Positions 34,201 to 49,200 of a stretch of DNA of 64,000 nt are shown here, piece after piece. The DNA comes from Hybos culiciformis (Eukaryota > Arthropoda > Insecta > Diptera > Hybotidae): the NCBI GenBank assembly GCA_964007475.1, contig OZ023275.1, forward strand, positions 32,245,619-32,309,618, read 5' to 3'. The notes below the pieces were generated by a model. That model was not told the origin of the DNA, searched no databases, and was given only the letters and a program-made list of their open reading frames with translations. The translations under genes were made by a program, and so were the position numbers. Positions within the stretch are counted from its first letter, which is position 1. Every line of letters begins with the position of its first letter.

Positions 34201-37200
34201 TACTTCATAATGCCACAAGAACGTATGTAACCGGCCTGTTTTTTTTTTTTTCTCAGTCATGGTTAGCTATAAAAAATGTGAATTGGAAAAACATCTGATT
34301 TTCTACTTGTGCTACACTTTTTTCATTCAATACATAAACAACTAAATATATATAGTTAATATATATATGATTTTGTTAGTGTAATTAAATGTCAAAAATA
34401 TTTTCAGTTGAATTTTTTAATACACGTCTCTAGGCATGTATTAAAATATTCTGAAAAAAAAATATAATTAGTGTCAAATCAAAAAGTTGTTTTGATTTCA
34501 ATTTTAAATCTCTAAAAAAGTTTTTTTTTAATAATAAAATTCAAAGCAATGTAAATATACTGAATAAATTTTCTCTCCCACACTTTTTCAAAATCTCAAA
34601 ACTTGAATATAATGTTCTTTTTTGCAGTCAAAATTCAATACCTTTTATTTGCATCTCTAAGCGTCCAAATCGGTTTTTTCTATCAAAAGTTATGAATTTT
34701 TAATATTATGGGTTTTTATGAAAAATGCCAATGACTTCTCTATATAAAGACTACACATAGAAATTTTTATCTGTCAAATGGTTCGACCAAAATAAATGTA
34801 CACTGTAGGAAAAAAATTTATTACTTTTTAAAAAAAAAATAAAATTTTATAATATGAAAAATATAAATAATTTTAAAAACAGAAATATCTATCATTTACA
34901 AAAAAAAAGTAAGATGGTAAACGAATTTAACTTAAAACATAGATTGGCGGCTGTGTTATTTCGATAGTGAAAGTTCGACAGGCCTAAGTATCAAAAATAA
35001 TAATAAAAAACTAAAAGCCTTCAAAAAGACCAATTATGACTAAAACAACATTTAAACAATGAAAATAAAATTTTATTCGAATTTACAAAATTAATCAGAA
35101 TTAAACACAAAATTAATCAGGTACAACTTATAGAATATCAACAATATTTAAAAAAAAAAAAATTGGGGAGATTAATTGCCGTAACCCATTTTCTTTTCAA
35201 ATCTTCATCACCTTTGGGAAGACCAAACGTTGGAACTGTTCGGTCATATTCTCTTTGGTACTGTGCGAATTTGGACCCACATCCAAGCACACAGCACACT
35301 CGTTTTCGAACATGCTTCTTTGCTGTAAAATTTAATATTAAGATTTAAAAATAAATCTTATTTAAATTTTACCTTTTGGGTGGTCCAAATTTAATTCATT
35401 TTTTTTCATTATTTCTTAATTTTCTACTGCTAGTCTTATTTTGTCCGTTACTGTAGAAAAAAAAAATTTTGAGCAGGGGTCCTCCCTAAAAAACGGTTTT
35501 AAAACACTCTTCTTTCGTATTGCCAAAAATATTACGGATTTTATGCATATTCCGTAATATTTTTGGCAATTTTTTTTTTACTGAAAAATTATAAAAATAT
35601 TAATAAAAATTTATACTTACATGTCAAATTGAAATTCCTTCTTTTTCTTATAAAAAAAAATGATTTTTAAAAATAAAAATAAATTTTTCATACAAAAATT
35701 TGATTTTTGTATGAAAAGCTTATTCGACCTTAATACATAGACAAATTTGATGTTTCGTCTTTTATATAGAGAAGTCAGTGAAAATGCTCAAAAAGTAGAT
35801 TTTTCAACCCGCCCTTTCACTGAAGATTACACTCAAATTGATCTAAAAAAAAGTATGGGTCTATTTTTTTCGTACACTTAAACAACCTACAACCCTGAAA
35901 GTTTTATTTAAATGTGAAGAAGTCGGGTCCAAAATTTGAAAATTTTGATCGTTTTGGCGTGTATATATATATTTTATGTATTTTTTTTGTTAGGATGTCC
36001 TTCTTTTACTGCGGACAAATCTGGGAACCCTACTTGGAGGGGGAGTAGGGGCGGTTCCCAAACTCCCAAAACTGAAATCAGTTCTTGGGGCAAAGTTCCC
36101 ATTTCGGAGAAAGGGCCCCCCAAAGTTTTCATACGTTTTTGTATGGAAAATTTTTTTTTGTGCCCGATTTGCCCTATTTTTGGGTAGGTGTTAAATCCGG
36201 GACTGTTTTTTCGGGAAAGCTCCCATTTCCGAGTTATGGCCCTTCTAAAATTTCATACTTTACTTCATACGTTTTTAAACAGAACTTTGACGAGAAATTA
36301 ATTTTTCAAAAAGCGGAAGGGGGCGGGGCGGCGGGCCTCATTTATTGAAACAAATTCAGATTTACTTCCGCTTATTCTGGCTGAAGAAAAATCGCAACCA
36401 CTTGTGCAATTTTTGTTTGAAAAATTAAATTTAACCATAAATAATAATCCGAGGCAAGTTACTACTAAGTATGGTACTACAATTGACAATTACTTTATTC
36501 TTAATCAATCTGTCTCTGAAACATTATACTTGGAAAGTTTGTTCGGGAAATATTTGTTTTGAACTAAAGATATAAATTCTAACATAATAAATTTTTTTCG
36601 GGAAAGGGAATTCTAGCAATTAGTACAATCATTTGTTCGAAAAATAGTGGTTACCTGGAAAGTTTTCCGGGAGCTTTGCAAATTGGTAATTTTATAGATT
36701 TTGATGTGCTCTTTCCGAATTTGGACTTTGCGACCTCGTATTTTGTCCGCTCGCGCCACCATTTTGGAAAAATTGGCTCTTAAAAGCAGTTTTTTTAGCA
36801 ATATCTCCTTTCCGACTGATTTTACGATAAAAACAATTATATACAAAGAAACTAGAGACATTTACCTACAATTTATGTATCTACCTTTTTTTTCATAAAG
36901 TCAATAGTTTAGGCGTACGAGCGCTGCAAAGTGTACTCCAACTCGCGTTTTGGTCATTACTCACTATTCATTATTATTACATATTATTATTATTATTATT
37001 TGTGATTCTAGTATGTATATATATTAGATATATAACATCTGTAAATATAATGTAGAAATATAGATATAACATAATGTAGAAATAGGAGTACACTTTGCAG
37101 CTCGTACGCCTAAACTATTGACTTTATGAAAAAAAAGGTACAACATAAATTGTAGGTAAATGTCTCTAGTTTCATTGTATATAATTGTTTTTATCGTAAA

Positions 37201-40200
37201 ATCAGTCGGAAAGGAGATATTGCTTAAAAAAACTGCTTTTAAGCGCCATTTTACCAAAATTGTGGCGCTAGCGGACAAAATACGAGGTCGCAAAGTCCAA
37301 ATTCGGAAAGAGCACATCAAAATCTATAAAATTACCAATTTTCAAAACTCCCGGAAAACTTTCCAGGTAAAACTACCAAATGACTGCACTAAATTTTAAA
37401 AAAAAATTTAAACATTCATATTCGGTCAATTTAATTTGAACTTTTTAATAAATTCCAATTTAATTATATTTACGAAATTAAATTGATAATTTCGATATTT
37501 TTTCATTTCTCAATTTATTTATTTAATTGGATTAATATTATTCTGTTGCGTGAATTCAATTTAAAAAACGGAAGCCCAAAAACCAAATTTATTGATATTG
37601 AAAATACAATGGGGTACTATCTAGTTATAAATATTATATTACATACTTTGGACTTGTGTTAAAAAATATGTAGCTATAAATATGTAGTTATAAATTGTGT
37701 AAAGTCTATTGCGAAAATTAGAAAATTAAAACAAGAAAACATTAGATAAAAAAAATAGTGAATTTTCCAGATATGTCAACAAAACAGAGTCACAAACATT
37801 TGTCTCTTATTTTAGCTACCACAAACCAATTATTTCCATGATAGAATATGATGACTACTTAGTATAGTATATTTATTATTTAAATTTTGAAAATTTTACT
37901 TTTAGGCGTAAGAAGCTTCGCTTCTGTCGGGTGTCCCATGACACCTCATGTATTTTTTATTGGTTGTCGAATTTTTTATATTTTGAAATACTTTCATAAA
38001 ACAATTAAAATTAAGAAAAATAGAAATAAAATTTTATCTGTGTTACACCTTTACATTTAAGAGTTTTTATTTAAAAAATATTTCATCGAGTCTATCCAAT
38101 ACCAACATAAATTAAAAGCCCCCTATTAAAAAAAAAAACAATACATAGACAGCATCTCGTAGGCATAAAAATCATAACAAATGTATGAAACCCTATGAGA
38201 TTTCCTATACAAAACCTAAAGATTAATCTGTAAAATGAGATTAAAAACAAAAAAAATATAATTTAATTATTGAAACTTTTTTTTGTCATAATTTCTAGGG
38301 TCGACGTCTAGGTAGGTACATTTTTCACCGAGAAGCTCCCATTTCAGAGATATGACCACGATCTGACCCTCCAAAGTTTTTATGTATCAGGTTGGTACAC
38401 GTTTATACATACCAGATCAGGTACATTAAAAATACCTAATAACGATATGCGAATCGCGAAACATAAAATTCTTAAGGGGGTTGGAAGAGGCGGCTGTCGT
38501 CTTCCATTTAGAATGACAACTTTTTATTTAAAAACTACATATTGTGGCTACTACAAAACAAGTAGGTAGATATCTACCTAACATATGAAAACTTTGGGGG
38601 TGCATATCGCTGAAACGAAATCTTACCGATAGATACCTTCCGGGATATAAGGCTTTGAGAACCCCCCTACTCTCTCACCAAGTTTCGGACAAATCGAACT
38701 TGTGCACGTCAACTGCACTTACGTGGCTGTTTTTCTACCTGGGTACCCATCTACTTGTCTAGGTATGTTCCTACCTTCTTCCTGTATTTGAAAATATATA
38801 TTTTTTTTATTTCTCGAAAATATATTTTTTTTTTATTTCTTGAAAATATATTTTTTTTTATTTCTTGAAAATAATTTTAAATTTTATTTCATTTTATGAA
38901 TATATTTGCATTAAAAATTTTCACTGAAAATTATTCAATCATTATTTTTTTGATAATTTTTTTTATTTCAACATTTCAATAATTTTTTAAAAATTATTTT
39001 TAATTTATTTTTATGAAAATGGGTATACATTTCATTTCTTTTTTGTAAAAAAAAACAATAACCACTAAAAATCCACCTGTAGGTAGTTAGGTTAGGGAAA
39101 AAATTTTCTTAGAAAGGATTTTTATTTTATTTTGGACATTTAAAATTAATTTTTTTTAATAAACTAATAAAAAACTTATTTTTTATTAATTTATCTTCAT
39201 TATTTTTTATTTGGCTAAACTGCAGTTTACGTGACCCACTCAGAATCGGCTGAAACTTGGAGGGGGGGTAGAGGCGGTGCCCAAACTTCCAAAACTGAAA
39301 TCAGTTCTTGGGGCAAACGCCCCGTTTTGGAGATACGGCCCCCTAAAGTTTTCATACATTTTGTATGGGACATTTTTTTTTTGCTCGATTTGCCCCATTT
39401 TTTTGTATAGAGTGTAAGGGGTGTCCCAAAACAAGAGGGGCGCCGCAAATCCCACTGACCAACCACCAGACCAACCACCAGACCAACCACCAGACCGCCC
39501 GCCGCCCGCCGCCCCCCACCCCCCTCTCTTGTTTTGGGGCACCCCTTTTATCCTTTTCCCAAAAATAGGGCCAATCGGACAAAAAAAAAAATTGCCCATA
39601 CAAAATGTATGAAAACTTTGGGGGGCCGTATCAAAAAAAATATATATATATATTTCAATGTCAAACCTTATAAAAAATAAGAATATTACTTAAGAATACC
39701 CCAAAGAATTCTAAGAATTATCACGAATATAAAACTATATCATGAATACCCCAATATTCAAATAAAATTTATTATACAAAAAAAAAAAAAAAAAGAACAC
39801 TTGTCTATCAAAAATAATTCTACCTAGATATTTTGCAAAAAAAAAAAAAAGAAAAGAAGATCATTTTTTTGCATACCGTACCAATACATTTTCAAAAAAA
39901 AAAAATAAATTTAATATTAAAATTTAGCAAAGACCCTAAAAAATATTTTTCAATACCCTATTAACAAATTAATAAATGACCCAAATATATTTTAATGATT
40001 TTAAATAATTATCATAGGAAACAACAAAATTAATACCCTATTAAGAAATTAATAAAACCCAAGAATTTTTTTTTGTCCCTCTATGATTAAATTTTCAATT
40101 AAAATCTATTAACATACTTAGAAATTATTTATATCTAAAAATTTTTTTTCGGTTTAATTCAAATTTTGCGCACAAAAAATTTTTCATAGCATGACCCTTG

Positions 40201-43200
40201 AGAAATTCCAAAAAGAAATTGAACAATTAGCAAACCTTTATAACAATATAATAAAAACAAAATTTAATATCTCTGCAGCAAAAACTGAATTAACTAAAGT
40301 AATTTACAATAAATCGCTATTTATAAACGCTGTTAAAGAATCAAATATAAGAACAGGGAAGACAGGTTTAAGAACAGAATATTCGAAATACGTGACGTTA
40401 ATTAAATCTTATTTGATAGAAATTATAAATAATAAGATGGATTTTGACATAGCAAATTCTAATAAGATAATCCCATTATTTGAAGGTTCCTATGCTAAAT
40501 TACAAGAATTCATAAGCATAACGGAATACATTCACGAAAATACTAAAATAGCAGATAGAGAAAAATTTATAAAATTCATTTATAACATAAAATTATCACA
40601 AAAGGTGAAAAATAGAATTATAAATGAAACAGAACCTACAACAATTGAAGCTTTAAAAAGAATTTTAAATAATAATTTCATGAGCACTAGAACCTATACT
40701 AAAATACACAACGAAATCGACCAATTAGGAAAGAATAGGTCAATATCAGCCACAAAATATGTTGAGAAATTAGAAATACTAGTAAATGAATTAAATATGA
40801 TACAGTCTAAAAATGAAACAGCTGACGCAAAAGCTGTAATAATAAAAGTTAATGATAAATTTGCTCTGCAATGCCTTAAGACAAACTTGGTAGAACCCAT
40901 ACAATCAGTCATTTTAGCGGCACAACCAAAAACTTTTACAGAAGCAATGAAACTTATTTTAGAAATAGATAATAATAATACTAATAATAATAGTAATAAT
41001 ATAAACAGCTACTCAAATAGAAGTAATAATAGGAATAATAACAATAATAATAATAAAAATAATGGTAGAAGAAATTATAATAATAATAGAAATACTAGCA
41101 ATAATTTTAATAATAATAATAGACCAAGGAATGATCATAATAATCATAATAATCATAATAATCATAATAATCATAGTAATAATAATATTAATATAATAGT
41201 AATCATAGATCAAATACTAATGATAATCGTTACTATAATAGAAATCAGCAACATACGAATTCCACTGACTATTATAGAAGTAGAGACTATAATAACTCTC
41301 AACCAATTAATAATAACAGGAATAATAATTCCTATAATAACAGATATAATAACAATCGTAGAAACGATGACCAAAATTTTAATAATAGGAACGTTAACGC
41401 ATTAGAATCGGGAAACGGACGGACCCCCGATTCGGGTCGAACAGTAATCGGGGAAATGAATGCTTTAAATATACAATAAATAATTTTAAAAACAATTCAC
41501 CAACATTTTTTATCCTAATGCAAAGACCCAATTATTATAATCCAATTAAATTCATGATTGATACTGGTGCAGACATATCTGTCATCAAAGAACAATTCAC
41601 AAATTCAATTGACATTAATAATAATAGTATGTACTTGCAAAATTACAGGAATACGCAATAACGTACACGAATCTTTAGGCACACTCAGGCCCGGTTCAAG
41701 CTGATTCGGCGACCTGTGCTGATTTTGAAAATTGCGCCCACATCATAGTCATTTCCACGTCACCATTGAGGTAGATTAACTAACGCGCTTTTTTTAACGA
41801 AGTCACCATTGAGGTAGATTAACTAACGCGTTTTTTTTTACGAAGTATCTCCAGTAGGCCCAGTCCTCAAATAAATATACATATACCAAAAAAATATTTA
41901 CATTTTTTAGTTCATTAAATTTATACAAAAAATTATTTACATATTTATACAAATCAAATCTCCATAAACAGCAACTTTAAACAAATTGAACTTTTCTGGC
42001 TTTTAATTTTGCAAACTCTTCAATTATGTCATCGTACTCTAACGCTTCGACTAATTCCTTTTCTATCGATAGAGTTGACAAATCCACCAATCTATCTTGT
42101 GTCATAGTCGTTCGCAAGTAAGTTTTGATGAGTTTCAATTTTGATACACTGCGTATACCGGAAGCTACTGTTACAGGCAGAGTAATTATAAGATTTATAA
42201 ATCATTTATTTATAAGATCGTTATCATAAAGAGCAATAAGAGTGTAATATGCAATAATTTATTGTATATGCAATAATTTATTGTATATTTTATGTATATT
42301 ATGTTGATTTTATTCTATGCTGAATTTTTATTTGCACATTAGGCGCTCATGGTATACAAAAAAAAAATTGTATACTGTGTTGATTTTTTCAGGTTAGAGT
42401 TTTTTTGTGCACAGTAGCACAGTACCCAATTTCGAATGCATTTGCATGTTCTTCACTACAAATCGATTGGCGCCCTATTCGTTAGGCGCCCTGTGCAAGT
42501 GCACATCATGCACATATAGCTGGACCGGCCCTGGGCACACTACAAACACATTTTATTATTGAAAACAAAAAATGTTTTATAAATCTACACTGTATAGAAG
42601 ATAAATTTCCAATCAAAACGGATGGAATCTTAGGCCGAGATTTCTTAATGAAATACTCCGCATTAATTTATTTTGAAACAAATGAACTATCACTTACGAT
42701 AAGTGATGAGGTAATAAATATACCCATTAATTCTAATTGTATCAGTCAACTGGTGATACCAGCCAGAACTGAAATTATATGTCCTTTACATGTTCAGAGA
42801 ACAGAAGAGACACTTGTCCTGAGTGAAGAAATAACACCAGGAATATTCATAGCCAACACGATTATAGCCAAAAATGGCATATCGAATGTTAAAATTTTAA
42901 ATACGAATGATAAAACAATGATCATAAAAAATTATAAGCCTAAAACAGTACCTTTAAACAATTATAACATAGTGAATATTGAAAATAACGATCACGATCG
43001 ATTATTACATTTAGAACAAATATTAAGCATTAACCCAGACGACCCAAAAGCTCAAAATGAAACACTTAAAATTTGCAAACAATTCCACGACATATTTTAC
43101 TTACCAGGTGATTCATTAACGACTAATAATTTTTATAAACAAAATATTGCCTTAGAAAATAAAAATCCTATTTATATTAAAAATTATAGATTACCAAATT

Positions 43201-46200
43201 CGCAATTAACAGAAATTAATGATCAGGTAAACAAATTATTAAAAGAAGATATTATTGAACACTCTTACAGTCCATATAACTCACCTTTACTCTTAGTACC
43301 AAAGAAATCCTCTAATGACACCAAAAAATGGAGACTAGTAGTAGATTTCCGTCAACTAAACAAAAAAATTCAAAATGACAAATTTCCTTTGACCAAATTA
43401 GAAGACGTGCTAGATAATTTAGGAAGAGCAAAATACTTTACCACATTAGATATGGTCAGTTCTTTTCACCAAATCGAATTAGAGAAAAATTCAAGACCTT
43501 GTACAGCATTTTCATCTAACAATGGACATTTTCAATTTAAAAGACTCCCATTTGGTTTAAAAATTTCTTCAAATAGTTTTCAGCGAATGTTAACAATTGC
43601 CTTATCAGGTTTAAATTCAGAATCATTTATTTATGTTGATGATATAATAATATTTGGATGTTCTATTAAACACCACAACGAAAATTTAATAAAAGTATTT
43701 GAACGATTAAGAAAATATAATTTAAAGCTAAATCCAGAAAAATGTAGTTTTTTTACAGAAAGAAGTAATTTATTTAGTGTTACGGTGAAATGATCTAATA
43801 AAAATTTGGTATTATGCATACCCAAAATATAGAACATTATTTGACTAATTATATAAAAAAAAAATTATATAACTGCATTTTTTTTTTTAACTCAAGAATT
43901 TTTTTATTTGGAATAGGTCAAGAATACCTAAAAGCATGATTTACAGAATAATACATCTGATGTAATATTTTGTAAATTTTGCATAATTACCTTTTTTTTT
44001 TTGTTTTTATATGAAATTGTTTTGATTAAAAATCATATAAAAGAATTGATTTTTTTTACAACAATTTCATATTATGTTTTACCTCAAAACAAAAAAAAAA
44101 GGTAAATATTTATTTTTTTCCCCTTTTACCTTTAGGTGCTAGGACTTGCCATCTTAAGCTCTGCGGGATTAATCCCACTAGCTTGAGATGACAAGTTCAA
44201 GCGGTGTTTTACTGGAAAGTGAGCCACACAATGCCACTTCCAGTGTAAACCCAAAAGCCCGATCTTGGTGGAGGATTCTTGGGTCTATCCAAGAATCCGA
44301 AGCCAAGGCATGCCAATCACACCACATGGAAACTCCACTAGGAGGATCCATACTACGTTGTGGTGATACATCTGACTTCGCTGCCATCTCCAGGAATTCA
44401 TTATCACTGAGAAATCATGATTTTGAATTCATGGAGGTGATAGTGAAGACAGATGTAAAATAGAGGAACATTTCTGGTCGTTCCTGATCTCAACCAAATC
44501 GAGCGGTACCCGGTTGAGATCGGATCGAAGCATAATGACCAGAAATGTCACCTCTGATTGGCTTCTCCAACTAACCTTCATTTTTTTACTAAAATCAAAG
44601 AATCAACCTAACAAGCCATACTAAATAGGAACTACAAAAAAAAAATATAACATTCGGCATCGAAAAAAAAATTTTTTCTATATTTAATCATATATGTGAA
44701 ATTCTTTTAAATTTCATGCAAAGAACTTGGAAGAACTTCTTTAATTCAATTTTTTTAAATTTATTTTAATAAAAAGTAAATATATTGCAAATTTCACTGA
44801 TTATAATTGCAGCGACAAACAACGTAAAAAAAATTTTAATCTTAGGATATACCAAAGGATTTTATATGTTAGGCCGGTGCTTTTTACTATCGTCCCAGTA
44901 GAGAAGATAGTAAATTAATAGTGAATAAAATAATATAAATTATATTCCTAATTAAGAATCTGTTATCTTATTTGTTATTTTAGAATTCAATACTTCCTAT
45001 TTCATTATTGAAAATTTTCACATGTTCTAAAATAGTACTAAAAGAATATGTAATATCTGAAATTAAAATTATAATTCATTATTAAACTATGAAAATTCAC
45101 AAAGTTCTCATTTTGTTGAGAGCGAAAACTTTTTTCTCAACTTAACAATTTTATTTTGTATCAATGAACAACCTGTCAGTAGAACCAAATTATTAAGTAC
45201 CTCATTTATTAAATTAAAACTACATATTATTAAAATATAAATTTATTTTATTTTAACCAGTGTTTTAAGTATAAATAATCAGTTGCTTCTATAATTAAAT
45301 GATCATATTTGGATGATTGTTTTGTCCGAGGATCGTAAAATCGTTCACCTCCCAAATCATTACATTTGGCAATCAAACTTAAATTATTACTGCCTTCAAC
45401 TTTAACCAGCTGCAATTGATCTTTATTGGACTGAGCAAATGTCTAGCTAGCTCCTTCTTTTTGTCATTTTTTTCTTAGCAATTTTCTAATACCTAAAAAA
45501 ATATAAAATAAACATTTTAAAAATAAAAACAAAATGTTTTCTAATTTTCAAAAAAAAAAATTTAAAAAAAAAATATATATACATATATATATACGATATA
45601 AACTAATCATATGTTGTTTTAATAATTTATTTCTTTAGTAGTTACTAAAACTACTTATCATAGTGTTCACATTAAAATCCTCACTTTAATTTTTTTATCA
45701 GTATAATTAATATTGGATGTGAAATCAGTTTCTATTCATAAAATAGCTGATGCGTTTAAGCGATGTTCTTTTATAGTATAATACATTTTCAAACTTCTTA
45801 ACAACGATAAACTTCGTTCCGCAGAAAAGTAATGAAAAATTAACACAAAAATACTCTTAAAATTATATTTATATTTGGAAATACCGTTTCTATACATATC
45901 TGTGGCCACAAGACATAACCACTTAAGTCGATTGTGATTTTATAATTCAAAACTGTTGGTCATATGATACTACGTATATTTACAAATTTTTACGTTCCCA
46001 GCTTACAATTAAACTTTTTGCAACCAAAAACATACTAGCCTAAGTTTTTTTAATCTCTTATGATTTTGGAGTAACAGCTTAACTCTGATTATTTTTCAGA
46101 AATCAAAAAAATCAAAAAAAAAAATTTTAACGCAATAAGTCTATTCCAATCATTCCTTTTTAATACTTAGAATTTTTCCTAAAACTTTAGCCAATTTGAA

Positions 46201-49200
46201 ACTTTAAAGATTTGAAACTTTAAACTGCTCTCCTGAAAAGTAGCAAAATCGAGTTAGGCGATTATGACTTGTGGCCACTGATATATTAGTTATAATCATA
46301 AACAAAATATATCTAGACTTGCATTGAAAGAAAAAAAATTCAGCACAAAATTGAAAACATATGAGTGGGCTTTTTTGAACGTAATTTTTTTTTTGTAGTA
46401 AACTTTTGTATGGGTTTAAATATAAATACGTATTTATATTTAAACTTTTGTATAGGCTTAAATATAAATATTTATATTCACAAAATACATAAAATGCTGA
46501 AACTGAAAATCTACCAGACAAGACAAGACTAAAAATTATTTCGCGGCAGAAATTCAATAAATTGATATTATTTTCTGGTTTGTGAATAATCTAATTTATT
46601 TTAATTTCAATTTTTTTGTTACAAGTATGTGTGTATAAAAAAATTACTTTGTTTTTTTTTTTGTTTAATAAAAATGTAACACCTAATTTGGTTTTAGAAT
46701 TTTCTTAGTATTATTTTTTTTATTTATACTATCCTCGTGATTTTACTTTACTGTGTACATATTTTCTGAAATTTTATTATGTTTTTTTCTTTCTTGCAAA
46801 TAAATTTATTTTAAATTTAATTTAAATAAAAGTTAATGATAATAATATTTAGGTATTTGAAGTTTTTATTTATTGCTGCACGGATACTCTTATACTCATT
46901 CCCTAAATTTTACAAAAAATAACAACAAATTTAAACAAAATTAATGTCAGAAAACATATGAGTGGGTCTTTTTGATTTCAAAATCTGCTGAAAAAATAAT
47001 CTTAAAATCCCATATGAAAAAAAGAGAAAAAAGATGATATTGCCAGTCTATATCTATTTCGTCTATGGTTATAATCGGTACTAATATAGAAGTTTCAGAA
47101 TTTTTATTGGATTTCGAATTCGAATGTGAGGCCAAGTGAACAAATTTTGGTTTTTACTGAATATCGTACACCCGCACATCACTTAATTCTTAATTTAGAT
47201 TGTATAATTTAATGATGGTTGTTTTTTTTTTTAATTAAATAAATTATGCTAAACAACATAAAATTGTAATCGCTTATTTTTATTTCTTATTTCTTACTTA
47301 CCTTTTTTTAATAAATTTCCTTTAAGCCACGTAAATAAATTATTATATTTTTCTATGACATTCTGAAATGTCAGGAAAAAAAAAATTAACGTAAACAAAA
47401 ATAAGCCGCAAACTTCCAGCCGCAAACTTTAAGCCGCAAATTGTCAAAATTAGACTACGAACTAGACCGTTTAAAATTAACTTTTTTTAAGACTTTGAAA
47501 GTAATAAAAATTAAAATTTTATAATTTAAAATTTTTTTTTTATAAAAATATAAAAATTAAAGTAATGCAATAGATTTTCCAATTTTATTGATAAATTAAA
47601 ACAGATTATCTCTCAATTGAAAATTTTATTCACACCATGATTTTTAACCAGGATTAATTTTGTTGTTTTCTATATTTATTTTTTTGTTAACTTTCAAAAA
47701 AAAAATTAATGAATTAAATTTAATCAAAAATAATAAGTAAATAATTAACTTAAAAATTAAAATTCAAAAACTAAAACTTACAAAAAATTATTTTATTTTA
47801 TATTTTTTTGGTTCTTTTAAATATTCAAACATATATGTCCAACCAATAAATTTTCCTACGTCATTAGAACATATTCATTTAATCTAAATAAACAATACTG
47901 GTTTTACCAGGTAAACCTGATTTAACTCAACTTTAAAACAAGTAAATTTTTGTAGGATAAACCTATTTTTACTCAACAACTATTAATAAACAGTTGCAAA
48001 ACCTTTCAACCATATCAAATAGCCAATGGCTTGTTAGGAAGATTTTAATTATAATTTTATTTTAACTAACTTTTAAATTTTGTTTTATATTTTTTTTTCA
48101 TATTATGTTTTACCTCAAAACAAAAAAAAGGGCACCATAATGCAATAACCCGCCTCAAGATTTCATATTGTGTTTATCACAAAACAAAAAAAAGGGCACC
48201 ATAATGCAATAACCCGCCTCAAGATTTCATATTGTGTTTATCACAAAACAAAAAAAAAGGAACCCATACAGAAAATACTGTGAAGGTACCAACCTAATGT
48301 TTCCACCTACACGGAAGAGCAACATTAGATGACAACAGATCACGAATCTGCATAAAGAAATTCAAGACCTCCTAAAAGTAGGCATCAAAAAAAAAAATAA
48401 ATAAATAAATTAAAGCAATTGTTTATATATATATCACCATTATGATATAAGAAAAACAAAAGAAACAAAAAAACAAAAATTTGTATTCTTTATAAACGGT
48501 TATCAAAGAAAATATAACCAAAAATTTTATGTAAATAACTTTCAAGAAATTATGTACAACAAAAATTTTTCAAATTTTAAAAATTTTTTATCTATATGTA
48601 TGAAATCATATTGTTCAACAATCAACCATAATTAATGTAATCTTTAATTAAGTTTATAAAAAAAAAATTTTTTGTATTTTAATTTTATGTTTGTTAAATA
48701 AAGTATAAAAAAAAAATAACTATGTGTTATTGCTAAAACAATCCCACAGGTCCTTAAAGGTAAATAAGAAATGCTGATGTAAGGTCCAGCTCTAGAAGGC
48801 CATAGCCATAAGCTGAAGAATGACTTCTTAGTCATTTAGTTTTTAGTTTTTTTTATTTTTGAATTGGTTGGGGTTTCTCAAATATCCTTTTCTTTGAGAT
48901 CTCCTTTTTATCTTCTTTTGAACGTAAGACATCCTATAAATATTGTTATAAACCCCCCTTCGTGTTCACTGTCCTTACCCACCCACCGACGAGCTTAGAC
49001 CCAGCCTTAGAACACGGATGTCCTTAGACAGTGGACTCAACACCAGGCTAATTATTGAAAGTAGAACACTTTCTCTTGCCTCTACTTTCACATTTTTTTA
49101 TTTTTATCATAATTTCCTTTATGATAAAATCCTTTTTGTTTGAGTTCATTTGAACTCAGATTTTTCGTAGTTTAACTACTTACAAATTTATTCTTTTTAT

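Larger units (their letters stand above)
41500..43790 (+). pseudogene. Gypsy 1 protease and reverse transcriptase
   Basis: Protease: [16 protein letters not shown] near 41550, interrupted by the hAT at 41686, and resumed at 42542 to [10 protein letters not shown] from about 43140: [76 protein letters not shown] (catalytic YVDD). It is cut at 43778 by the 5.4-kb insertion. A frameshift near 41640 and gag-pol in a minus-one arrangement are seen. Confidence 0.85.

Noticed and set aside
36613..37399. Two similar short proteins on opposite strands
   Set aside because: They are mirror images produced by the foldback arms, with no family resemblance or independent support.
39640..40190. 5' LTR of Gypsy 1
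   Set aside because: No similarity to the 3' LTR at 51421-52016 and no TGTA start followed by a primer-binding site.
44178..44463. Gene on either strand of the GC-rich segment
   Set aside because: Overlapping open frames in a stem-rich segment with no recognisable motif; kept only as low-confidence sequence description.
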